7,427 nt of DNA. It comes from Bacillota bacterium. Lineage in GTDB: Bacteria > Bacillota > UBA5301 > JASBVW01. Both the position numbers and the translations under genes were made by a program. The DNA lies in NCBI GenBank assembly GCA_029961005.1, contig JASBVW010000061.1, positions 1-7,427 on the forward strand, written 5' to 3'. Numbering within the stretch: position 1 is the first letter of the stretch; every line of letters begins with the position of its first letter. Shown piece after piece: positions 1 through 6,223 of the stretch. Under the pieces are notes generated by a model, which had not been told where the DNA came from, searched no databases, and saw nothing but the letters and a program-made list of their open reading frames with translations.

Positions 1-512
1 GCCAGGAGCGCCGCCATCGCTTTGCCCACCGCCGCGGCCTGCTCGGTGGCGCGGCGAAAGCCCATTCTCCCCACCAGGTGGGCGCGATAGATGCGCCCGC
101 CGTCGAGGGGCAGGGCCGGAATCAGGTTGAAGGCCGCCACCATGAGGTTGCAGCCCAGCAGAAAATCGGCCTGGGAGCGCTCTAAAAGCCCGTACTTCCT
201 GGCCAGGAGCAGGCCGCCCGCCAGGAAGAAGCTGGTGCAGGGACCGGCCAGGGCCACGGCGCGCTCCACGGCCGGATCCAGCTCTAAAAAATCGTCCACC
301 CTGGCCACGCCGCCGAAGGGCAACAGCTCGATCTCCCGCACAGAAAGCCCCCGGCTGCGCGCAGCTGCCACATGGCCCAGCTCGTGGAGGAAGACGGCGA
401 GGAAGAGGAAGAGCACCTGCTCCAGCCGGCCCGCCAGGCCGGCCAGCAGCAGCACCAGCAGGAAGAGATTATTGACGCGGAACCCTACCCCCAAAAAGCG
501 GCCGATCCGCAA
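1..512 (-). CDS. spoIVFB: SpoIVFB-type intramembrane site-2 metalloprotease (M50), partial: C-terminus beyond the left edge
   Basis: This gene encodes a zinc intramembrane protease. In sporulating Bacillota SpoIVFB cleaves pro-sigma-K in the outer forespore membrane. The 170 residues present begin MRIGRFLGVGFRVNNLFLL, a typical family N-terminus. They carry the zinc motif HELGH at residues 43-47 in a hydrophobic segment, ELLPFGGVA near residue 62-70, and NLIPALPLDGGR at 129-140, whose Asp137 is the third metal ligand. H43, E44, H47 and D137 have the same numbers as the catalytic residues of Bacillus subtilis SpoIVFB, which strongly supports the chosen TTG start. That TTG is preceded by AAGGAGGG with a 7-nt spacer. 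The frame is open to the left edge, so the last membrane segments and any C-terminal CBS domain are missing. It lies 95 nt after rodA on the same strand. The usual partner gene spoIVFA is not between them. It could be a general M50 protease if the host does not sporulate. Confidence 0.9.
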   Translation of the reverse strand, partial: MRIGRFLGVGFRVNNLFLLVLLLAGLAGRLEQVLFLFLAVFLHELGHVAAARSRGLSVREIELLPFGGVARVDDFLELDPAVERAVALAGPCTSFFLAGGLLLARKYGLLERSQADFLLGCNLMVAAFNLIPALPLDGGRIYRAHLVGRMGFRRATEQAAAVGKAMAALL

Positions 513-607
513 CCCTCCGCCCTCCTTTTCGCCCGCCCGCCGGTTTTGCTCTCTTCCTCTTCTTTCTATATTTACGGCTGGAGGACGGTATGCGGAGGGC
601 CAGAGGG
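513..607 (-). other. rodA-spoIVFB spacer, 95 nt, no gene
   Basis: This spacer is purine-rich on the coding strand and ends in the spoIVFB ribosome binding site. I find no coding remnant and no hairpin followed by a T run. A CATACCGT sequence (585-592, minus) resembles the -10 element of sigma-E promoters, but I see no convincing -35 element. Readthrough from rodA is the simplest reading. Confidence 0.5.
520..527 (-). promoter_or_regulatory. Ribosome binding site deciding the spoIVFB TTG start
   Basis: AAGGAGGG on the minus strand lies 7 nt before the TTG at 512-510. It is a near-perfect anti-16S match and supports a non-ATG start. Confidence 0.75.
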
Positions 608-1723
608 CTAAAAGATGATCTTCTGGCGCCGCAGATAGATGTTGAGCAGAAGGCCGATCCCCACCAGGTTGGCGATGAGCGAGCTGCCGCCGTAGCTGAT
701 CAGGGGGAGCGGGATGCCGGTCACCGGCATGATGCCCAAGGTCATGCCCACATTGATCAGCACGTGAAAGAGGAGCATGGAAACCACTCCCGCCGCCACC
801 AGCTGCCCGTATTCATCCCGGGCCAGCTCGATGATCTGGAGCCCGCGCCAGAGGATAAAGAAGTAGGCCCCCAGCAGGAAGAGGCCGCCCAAAAAGCCGA
901 ACTCCTCCCCCACCACGGAGAAGATGAAGTCGGTGTGGTGTTCGGGGACAAAGTTGAGCTGGGTCTGGGTGCCACTAAAAAGACCTTTCCCAAAGAGGCG
1001 GCCCGATCCGATGGCGATCATGGACTGGATGACGTTATACCCGGACTTCACCGGGTCGCTGTACGGGTTGATCAGAACCATCAGCCGCGCCCTTTGGTAG
1101 TCTGCCAGGACAAAAAAGTAGAGGAAGGGGGAGAGGACGACCGCCAGCAGGATGGCCCCGAGCAGGTAGCGGTTGGGTATTCCGTAGACGAAGAGCATGC
1201 CAAAGAGGATGCCCACGAAGACCATAGCCGTCCCCAGGTCGGGCTGGAGCAGAATGAGGATCATGGGGATCCCCACGTGGACCAGCGCGAGCAGGAACTG
1301 GGTAAAGTTGGGCCGATCCTCACCTTCCTGCAACTGCTTGGCCAGGGTGAGAATGACCAGTATCTTGGCCAATTCGGAAGGCTGGAAAGAACCCAACGCT
1401 CCCAGGTGCAGCCAGCTCTGGGAGTGAGAGACGGTCTTGCCGACCACCAGGACCAGGACCAGCAGCGCCAAATTGCAGAGATAGAGAGGCCGGGCCAGGC
1501 GCTCGAAGAGCCCGTAATCCACATTGACCACCGCCGCCAGAGCTAAAAGCCCGATCCCCGCCGCTAAGGCCTGGCGCAGCAGGTGGTAGAAGCGATCGCC
1601 GTAGAGCTCCAGGTCCCGGGCTTGGGTGGCGCTGTAAACCACCAATAGCCCCAGCAAAAGGAGCGCCAAAGTGACGCCCAGGAGCGGGAAATCAAAACTC
1701 TTAACTAAGCGCCGATCCAGCAT
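608..1723 (-). CDS. rodA: RodA, SEDS-family peptidoglycan glycosyltransferase
   Basis: RodA is an integral membrane enzyme that polymerises lipid II into glycan strands during side-wall synthesis, working with a class B PBP (PBP2). The 371-residue product has about ten hydrophobic segments and the family signatures: SWLHLG near 104, FQPSELAK near 114-121, QPDLGTA near 161, VPEHHTDFIF near 260-268, and the C-terminal PLISYGGSS. The Asp of HTDF (residue 265 from the ATG) corresponds by motif to the catalytic Asp of the SEDS family. Length is normal. A TTG immediately precedes the ATG, so the start could be at 1726. The upstream GGGGAAGG fits the TTG (9 nt) slightly better than the ATG (12 nt). 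The gene follows minE by 31 nt. I call RodA rather than FtsW because of the mre/mrdA setting and the lack of an FtsW-like extension. Confidence 0.94.
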   Translation of the reverse strand: MLDRRLVKSFDFPLLGVTLALLLLGLLVVYSATQARDLELYGDRFYHLLRQALAAGIGLLALAAVVNVDYGLFERLARPLYLCNLALLVLVLVVGKTVSHSQSWLHLGALGSFQPSELAKILVILTLAKQLQEGEDRPNFTQFLLALVHVGIPMILILLQPDLGTAMVFVGILFGMLFVYGIPNRYLLGAILLAVVLSPFLYFFVLADYQRARLMVLINPYSDPVKSGYNVIQSMIAIGSGRLFGKGLFSGTQTQLNFVPEHHTDFIFSVVGEEFGFLGGLFLLGAYFFILWRGLQIIELARDEYGQLVAAGVVSMLLFHVLINVGMTLGIMPVTGIPLPLISYGGSSLIANLVGIGLLLNIYLRRQKIIF

Positions 1724-1754
1724 CAACTCTCTCTGCCTTCCCCGTCCCGCACCC

Positions 1755-2030
1755 TTATTTTTGGCCTGTTTTTACCCTCCGAATAGGCACGTTGGCCACC
1801 AGGGCCGCTCTCCTCCCTGTTGACCGCTCCACTGCAATCTCCAGACCTTGATAGTCGATCTCCATGTAGCGCTCTATGACCGCCATGATCTCTTCGCGCA
1901 GCACGTTCAACAGCTCAGGGGTCACGCTGGTGCGATCGTGAATCAAGACGAGCTGGAGCCTCTCTTTAGCCACATCTTTGCTGTGGCCCTCCCTCTCATT
2001 ATACTTGTACCGGGATAGGAAGTCGAACAC
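1755..2030 (-). CDS. minE: MinE, topological specificity factor of the Min division-site system
   Basis: MinE stimulates the MinD ATPase and drives pole-to-pole oscillation of MinCD, confining the division inhibitor to the poles. The 91-residue protein has a short amphipathic membrane-binding start (MFDFLSR), then the MinD-contacting stretch SKDVAKERLQLVLIHDR at residues 17-33. The dimerising topological-specificity domain follows (LREEIMAVIERYMEID around 44-59, ending in VANVPIRR). Between MFDFLSR and the contact helix is a charged linker, KYNEREGH. The start is GTG at 2030-2028, with GGGGGAG a few bases upstream. It lies 18 nt after the minD stop, so it is probably co-translated. MinE is not universal in Gram-positives, where B. 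subtilis uses DivIVA/MinJ instead. Its presence implies an oscillating system (inference). Confidence 0.96.
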   Translation of the reverse strand: MFDFLSRYKYNEREGHSKDVAKERLQLVLIHDRTSVTPELLNVLREEIMAVIERYMEIDYQGLEIAVERSTGRRAALVANVPIRRVKTGQK

Positions 2031-2048
2031 CCCGCCTCTCCCCCTTCT

Positions 2049-2849
2049 TTACCGGCCGCCCATTCCCACCAGCCTTTTGACCAGCGCCAGAAGGCCTTGT
2101 GCCTCCTGAAGGTTCATGAGGGGCACCTCTTCCCCTTCCAGGCGGCGGACAATGTTGCGGTAAGCCAGGCCGGCCCGGCAAGACTGGTCCAGCACCGCCG
2201 GTTCTCCGCGATTGGTGGAGATGATGATGGCCTCGTCATCGGGGATGACTCCGAGGATGGGGATGGCCAGAATCTCCACTACGTCCTCTATATCCATCAT
2301 ATCTCCTTTGCGCACCATATCCGGTCTGATGCGGTTCAGCACGAGTTTGGGCTGACGCAGGCCGAAGGAATCCAAAAGGCCGATGATGCGGTCCGCATCC
2401 CGCACGGCGGCCACCTCGGGCGTGGTCACGATGATCGCTTCCTGGGCGCCGGCGATGGCGTTGCGGAACCCTTGTTCAATACCGGCCGGCGAATCCACCA
2501 GCACATAATCAAATTCCTCCGCCAGCTCCCGGCAAATCTGCCGCATCTGCTCCGGGGTGACCGCGCTTTTGTCCTTGGTCTGGGCCGCCGGCAGCAAAAA
2601 AAGGTGGTCGTACCTTTTGTCCTTGATCAGAGCCTGGCGCATCCGGCAGTTGCCCTCCGCCACGTCTACCAGGTCGTAGACGATGCGGTTCTCCAGCCCC
2701 AGAACCACATCCAGGTTGCGCAGCCCGATATCGGCGTCCACCATGACCACCCGGCGCCCCAACATGGCCAAACCCGTCCCCAGATTGGCCACTGAAGTGG
2801 TCTTCCCCACTCCCCCTTTGCCCGAGGTTATGACAATTACTCTACCCAT
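2049..2849 (-). CDS. minD: MinD, septum-site-determining membrane ATPase
   Basis: MinD is a ParA/MinD-family ATPase that binds the membrane as an ATP dimer, recruits MinC and is released by MinE. The 266 residues show the deviant Walker A GKGGVGKTTS with signature lysine K11 and K16, the switch I MVDADIGLRNLD (D38, D40), DSPAGIE at 119-125 and TTPEVAAVRDADR at 142-154. The C-terminal amphipathic membrane helix (about 248-263, QEAQGLLALVKRLVG) is intact. The reading frame is open 15 codons further upstream, but the ATG at 2849 gives the family start MGRVIVITSGKGG. It is preceded by GGGGGAGGG at 7 nt, while the longer version would overlap minC. It lies 16 nt after minC. The protein acts at the inner face of the cytoplasmic membrane. 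Confidence 0.98.
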   Translation of the reverse strand: MGRVIVITSGKGGVGKTTSVANLGTGLAMLGRRVVMVDADIGLRNLDVVLGLENRIVYDLVDVAEGNCRMRQALIKDKRYDHLFLLPAAQTKDKSAVTPEQMRQICRELAEEFDYVLVDSPAGIEQGFRNAIAGAQEAIIVTTPEVAAVRDADRIIGLLDSFGLRQPKLVLNRIRPDMVRKGDMMDIEDVVEILAIPILGVIPDDEAIIISTNRGEPAVLDQSCRAGLAYRNIVRRLEGEEVPLMNLQEAQGLLALVKRLVGMGGR

Positions 2850-2856
2850 GTCTTGA

Positions 2857-2865
2857 CCCTCCCCC
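2857..2865 (-). promoter_or_regulatory. Ribosome binding site deciding the minD start
   Basis: GGGGGAGGG on the minus strand lies 7 nt before the ATG at 2849. It fills the 16-nt gap after the minC stop and supports this start over an upstream in-frame one inside minC. Confidence 0.7.
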
Positions 2866-3519
2866 TCAGGAGACATACTCCTCGATGACCACACAGCCGT
2901 CCTTAATCCTCGCCACCTCGGGGACGCTGGGAAGAGAGGCGTTATCCGGAGCCCTGGTGATCACATCGGCGATGCGCAGCTGCGTAGGGGCTAGTCGGAA
3001 GGCGGTCACCACTGCCGCCCGGTTTCCCGCTGCACCGGCATGGACCATCCCGCGCAGAACCCCGATCACGATCACATCACCCGTCGCTACCACTTCAGCG
3101 CCCGGGTTGACATCGCCCACGATGACCACATTCCCTTTGAAGCGCACGCTCTGCCCCGAACGAAGGGTGCGTTTGACCAACAAGGTAGGCTCCACCCGGT
3201 CCGCCAGGGCGGCTTCCTCGCCGCCTTGATTCCGGACCGGACCGTACGGCAACTCCTCCGGCGGCTGGCGCCGCTGGTCGATCACCCCTATGCGGAGGCC
3301 GAAGCGCTTTCCCACCAGCTCAGCCAAGGCGGCCCAATGCTCCGGCCTCAACTCACGCCCGCCGGTGTAGATGTCCACGCTGGCTCCGGTGAAGAACCCG
3401 TTGCCACTATTCAGCCTTTCCTCCAGCTCCTGAAGAACCTCCTCAAATTCCCCTTCCGGGTCCAGCAAGATGCGCAACCCTTGACGGGTTCCTTTGATGC
3501 TCACCCTTTCGCGGGGCAT
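2866..3519 (-). CDS. minC: MinC, septum-site-determining FtsZ inhibitor
   Basis: MinC inhibits FtsZ polymers and is recruited to the membrane by MinD. The 217-residue product, close to the usual Gram-positive length, has a divergent N-terminal domain (about 1-85). Next is a Pro/Glu-containing linker (about 85-110) and the beta-helical C-terminal domain. That domain carries RSGQ at 120-123 (the motif implicated in MinD binding in E. coli), VVIVGDVNPGAEVVATGDV at about 131-149 and LRGMVHAGAAGN at 155-166. The start chosen is the ATG at 3519, with GAGGAG at 9 nt. The frame stays open for 50 more codons to a GTG at 3669, but that extension overlaps mrdA, is low-complexity and charged, and resembles no MinC N-terminus. 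It is the first gene of the min module, separated from mrdA by 127 nt. Confidence 0.95.
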   Translation of the reverse strand: MPRERVSIKGTRQGLRILLDPEGEFEEVLQELEERLNSGNGFFTGASVDIYTGGRELRPEHWAALAELVGKRFGLRIGVIDQRRQPPEELPYGPVRNQGGEEAALADRVEPTLLVKRTLRSGQSVRFKGNVVIVGDVNPGAEVVATGDVIVIGVLRGMVHAGAAGNRAAVVTAFRLAPTQLRIADVITRAPDNASLPSVPEVARIKDGCVVIEEYVS

Positions 3520-3528
3520 TTTCCTTCG

Positions 3529-3534
3529 CTCCTC
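3529..3534 (-). promoter_or_regulatory. Ribosome binding site deciding the minC start
   Basis: GAGGAG on the minus strand lies 9 nt before the ATG at 3519. It supports the short MinC and not the 50-codon upstream extension. Confidence 0.6.
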
Positions 3535-3593
3535 ACCCTCCAGCTCTTTCCTGCCCTCCGTTCGCCTCTTTAACTTCGGCACCCCCGCCCCTT

Positions 3594-3609
3594 TTCCTTC
3601 CGCAAGGAA
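3594..3609. repeat. Short inverted repeat in the mrdA-minC spacer
   Basis: A perfect 6-bp stem, TTCCTT/AAGGAA, encloses a 4-nt loop. It lies just downstream (in transcript direction) of the larger inverted repeat. It is not followed by a T run on the minus strand, so it does not look like a terminator. Confidence 0.45.
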
Positions 3610-3614
3610 TCCAC

Positions 3615-3682
3615 CCTGCCTCCCCGGGGTTTGCGCCCACAGACCATCATGCACCTTCCTCTGAAGCACCCGGGGAGGCAGG
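3615..3682. repeat. 14-bp perfect inverted repeat spanning the mrdA stop codon
   Basis: The arm CCTGCCTCCCCGGG at 3615-3628 is the exact reverse complement of CCCGGGGAGGCAGG at 3669-3682. A 40-nt loop lies between them and contains the last codons and the stop of mrdA. In the transcript this would form a very GC-rich stem between the elongation module and the min module. The sequence after the stem in the transcript is not U-rich, so it is not a standard intrinsic terminator. Roles such as processing, 3'-end protection or reduced readthrough are inference. Confidence 0.7.
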
Positions 3683-5686
3683 AGCAGGAGCCGTGGGGGC
3701 CCCAGGGACGGGAGCAGGGGCCGGCGAGGTAAGATCAGTCGGGCCGGGAGCCGCGGGGGTAGGAGCCGCCGATGGGCCAGGGCTCGCCGGGGCGGGAGCG
3801 ACCGGGGAAGCGCTGGGAGCAGCTCCGGGAGAAGTCTTAGAGCCAGGCCGGGAGAGGCCGAAGTACGCTTCCAGGATGCGCCGGGCCACCGGGGCGGCGG
3901 AAGCTCCTCCTCCCCCTCCGCGCTCCAGGAAGACCACCACTACCACCTGCGGGTCCTCCACCGGAGCGAAGCCGGCAAACCAGGCGTGCGTATCCTTAAT
4001 CCCTTTCCCCAACTCTACTGTACCTGTCTTGCCGGCCACCGGGATAGGGAAATCGCGAAACGCCCCAGAGGCCGTACCGGCCGCTACCACCTGCGCCATG
4101 CCTTCCCGCACCGTCTGTACCACCTCCGGCCGGAGAGGGATGCGCCTTTTCACCTGCGGGGAGAAGGTCTGCTCCGGTCGGCCGTCGGCATCCAGGATAG
4201 CCTTGACCAGGTAAGGCCGGTACAGGACTCCTCCGTTGGCTAGTGCGGAGTAAAGGGTGGCCAACTGCAAAGGGGTGGTCTGCAAAGCGCCTTGCCCGAT
4301 GGCCACGTCCATAGTCTCCACCTCGTACCAAAGCTTGTCCGAGGGGCGGCTGAAGGCCTTGCGCTTCCACTCCCGATCGGGGACGAGGCCGGAGAGCTCG
4401 CCGGGATAAAACTCCAGCCCGGAGGCCTGGCCCAAGCCAAATTGGCGTGCCCAGTAAGCCAAGCGCTCAATCCCCAACCGCCGGCCCAGCTCATAAAAGA
4501 CGATGTTGCAGGACTCTTGCAGGCCGGTGACGAGATTAATCCGCCCGTGGCCCCTCCCCTCCCGCGTAAAAATCCAGCAGGTCTTTTCCGGGTAGATCGG
4601 ATCGCGGCCGCGATCTACGAAGATCTCCGCGCGGTTGGTCACCCCCTCCATTAGGGCGGCGACGGCCGTGACCGGTTTGAAGAGAGAGCCCGGGGGAACA
4701 GCGCTCTGCACGGCGCGGTTGGTGAAGGGATGGGCCGGGTTTTCCTGCAGCTCCCGCCAGTACTGCGGATCCACTCCCCCGATGAAGCGGTTGGGGTCGA
4801 AGGAGGGCACGGAGGCCAGAGCCAGGAGTTCTCCGGTGCGAGGGTCCATCACCACCGCTGCGCCCGCCCGGGCATTTTTATAAGGCGTGAAGCGGCGCAG
4901 CCATTCCAATTGTTCTTTAAGCGCTGCCTCCGCCGCCTGCTGCACCTCCAAATCGATGGTCAGTTGCAACCCCTGCCCCGGCAGAGGATCCACTGTGCCC
5001 AGGACGCGGATGGGCCGGTTGACCCGGTTCACCTCCACCTGCTGCCCCCCGTCCTTGCCCTTCAAAACCCGTTCATAGAGGCGTTCCAACCCCGTCTTGC
5101 CGATCACGTCGGAAGGAGCGTACCCTTGCTGGCGAAAATCCTCCCATTCTTGGGGGCTGATCTTCCCCAGATACCCGAAGACGTGGGCGGCCAGGTCCCC
5201 GTACAAGTAGTTGCGCACGGGGATTTCCTCCACGATCACGCCCGGCAGGTCCAGCCGCTTTTCCTCAAGGGCAATCAAGGTCCGGGGGTCCAGGTCGCGT
5301 TTTAGGCGCACCGGATAGTAGGGAAGGAGAGCAGAATTTTTCAACTCAGCCCAGATCTGTTCCTCCGGGAGGGCCAAGATTTGGGACAGCTCCCGCACCA
5401 CGCGGTGGTGCTCCGGGGACAACTCCCGCGGCAAGAGGGAGACGGTGTAAGAGAGCCGGCTGGTCACTAAAAGCCTGCCCCGGCGATCGTAGATCTCTCC
5501 CCGCGGAGCCGGAATGGGCACCAGGCGCACGCTGTTGGCCATGGATTTCTCCGCGTAGAAGTCCCCCATCACCACCTGGAGGTACCAGAGGCGCAGGGCG
5601 AGGAGGGTAAAGACAAAGGCCACCAGGTAAAAGAAGACCCTCACTCGGTACAGGCGAAGGCGGAGTCGCTTCTGCGGATTCAGCAT
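3647..5686 (-). CDS. mrdA: PBP2, class B penicillin-binding protein (elongation-specific transpeptidase)
   Basis: PBP2 cross-links new glycan strands during cell elongation and works with the SEDS polymerase RodA. The 679-residue protein has a short basic cytoplasmic start and one membrane anchor at about 17-38. The pedestal/dimerisation domain follows, with APRGEIYDRRGRLL at 60-73. The transpeptidase domain (about 270-612) has all three penicilloyl-serine motifs: SLFK at 334-337 (acyl-enzyme Ser334), SCN at 392-394 and KTGT at 553-556. WFAGFAP follows at 569-575. The last ~68 residues are a low-complexity Pro/Ala/Ser tail containing APAPASPG twice (630-637 and 666-673), probably an extracytoplasmic extension. 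The ATG overlaps the mreD stop by one base (TAATG), implying translational coupling. The nearest GGGAGGG is about 11 nt upstream. Unlike E. coli mrdAB, rodA is not adjacent; three min genes intervene. Confidence 0.96.
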   Translation of the reverse strand: MLNPQKRLRLRLYRVRVFFYLVAFVFTLLALRLWYLQVVMGDFYAEKSMANSVRLVPIPAPRGEIYDRRGRLLVTSRLSYTVSLLPRELSPEHHRVVRELSQILALPEEQIWAELKNSALLPYYPVRLKRDLDPRTLIALEEKRLDLPGVIVEEIPVRNYLYGDLAAHVFGYLGKISPQEWEDFRQQGYAPSDVIGKTGLERLYERVLKGKDGGQQVEVNRVNRPIRVLGTVDPLPGQGLQLTIDLEVQQAAEAALKEQLEWLRRFTPYKNARAGAAVVMDPRTGELLALASVPSFDPNRFIGGVDPQYWRELQENPAHPFTNRAVQSAVPPGSLFKPVTAVAALMEGVTNRAEIFVDRGRDPIYPEKTCWIFTREGRGHGRINLVTGLQESCNIVFYELGRRLGIERLAYWARQFGLGQASGLEFYPGELSGLVPDREWKRKAFSRPSDKLWYEVETMDVAIGQGALQTTPLQLATLYSALANGGVLYRPYLVKAILDADGRPEQTFSPQVKRRIPLRPEVVQTVREGMAQVVAAGTASGAFRDFPIPVAGKTGTVELGKGIKDTHAWFAGFAPVEDPQVVVVVFLERGGGGGASAAPVARRILEAYFGLSRPGSKTSPGAAPSASPVAPAPASPGPSAAPTPAAPGPTDLTSPAPAPVPGAPTAPAPASPGASEEGA

Positions 5687-6201
5687 TAGAGAGCGCTCCC
5701 TCCCTTCTCCCAGACGCCCTGGTTGATGCGCTCCTCCAGCCGCTGCACCTGCCGGTAGACCAGCGGAGCCAGGGCGGCGTTATACAACATGCTGGGGAAG
5801 GTGATGCGCCACAAAGTAAAAAAGAGGGGATACCCCAAGCCGAAAGAATTGCCTAGGAGCAGGAAAAGGAGCTGATCCAGGAAGGTGGCAAAAAAAGAGA
5901 CCACCACCGGGACGAGCAGGTTCTCCTTGAAGAGGCGGTCCTCCAAAAGCCCCACCACATAACCGGTAGTCAGGTAAGTGACCGCCCCCAAACCGACCCA
6001 GTGCCCCCGCAAAAGATCCAGGAGCAGACCCGCCGCTCCTCCTAAGAGAGCTCCCTCCTTTGCCCCGCGCGCCAGGGCCCACGCCACCACCGCCAGCAGC
6101 ACCAAATCGGGCTTTACCCCCAAAAACAGGAGAAGACTAAAGGCGGTATTCTGGAGGAGGAGAGCCCCCAAGATCAAAAGTCCCGCTCCCAGCCAGCGCA
6201 T
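5686..6201 (-). CDS. mreD: MreD, rod shape-determining membrane protein
   Basis: MreD is a small polytopic membrane protein of the elongation complex that associates with MreC. The 171-residue product is almost entirely hydrophobic, with about five to six membrane segments. It shows family features: KPDLVLLAVVAWALARG near 30-46, GLLLDLLRGHWVGLGAVTYL near 58-77 and PSMLYNAALAPL near 136-147. Overall similarity in this family is low, so the call rests on these features, the length and the position between mreC and mrdA. The ATG at 6201 is preceded by GGGAGG with a 7-nt spacer. The gene starts 22 nt after mreC, and its stop overlaps the mrdA start. Confidence 0.93.
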   Translation of the reverse strand: MRWLGAGLLILGALLLQNTAFSLLLFLGVKPDLVLLAVVAWALARGAKEGALLGGAAGLLLDLLRGHWVGLGAVTYLTTGYVVGLLEDRLFKENLLVPVVVSFFATFLDQLLFLLLGNSFGLGYPLFFTLWRITFPSMLYNAALAPLVYRQVQRLEERINQGVWEKGGSAL

Positions 6202-6223
6202 CCTTCTCCCTCCCGGCTGCTGC

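Noticed and set aside
585..592. Sigma-E promoter for spoIVFB
   Set aside because: Only a -10-like CATACCGT is present; no matching -35 element at the right distance. Kept only as a remark.
91..618. Plus-strand open frames covering the left end
   Set aside because: The minus-strand frame holds HELGH and LDGGR of an M50 protease in correct order; the plus-strand frames are low-complexity shadows.
590..1546. A 318-codon open frame on the plus strand
   Set aside because: It lies antisense to rodA, is rich in Asp, Gln, Glu and His as expected for the complement of hydrophobic codons, has no family motif, and the minus-strand frame is clearly RodA.
2097..2795. A 232-codon open frame on the plus strand
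   Set aside because: It is antisense to minD, whose motifs are all intact; there is no recognisable domain, and the frame reflects high GC.
3520..3669. A 50-codon N-terminal extension of MinC from a GTG
   Set aside because: It overlaps mrdA, is low-complexity and charged, and the ATG at 3519 has a good ribosome binding site and gives the normal MinC length.
3594..3682. Intrinsic terminator between mrdA and minC
   Set aside because: The stems are real, but neither is followed by a T run on the coding strand.
4730..5305. A 191-codon open frame on the plus strand
   Set aside because: It is antisense to mrdA and is a His/Gln/Pro-rich shadow without motifs.
5691..5698. 8-bp palindrome GAGCGCTC before mrdA
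   Set aside because: It is short, GC-rich and inside the end of mreD; expected by chance at this composition.
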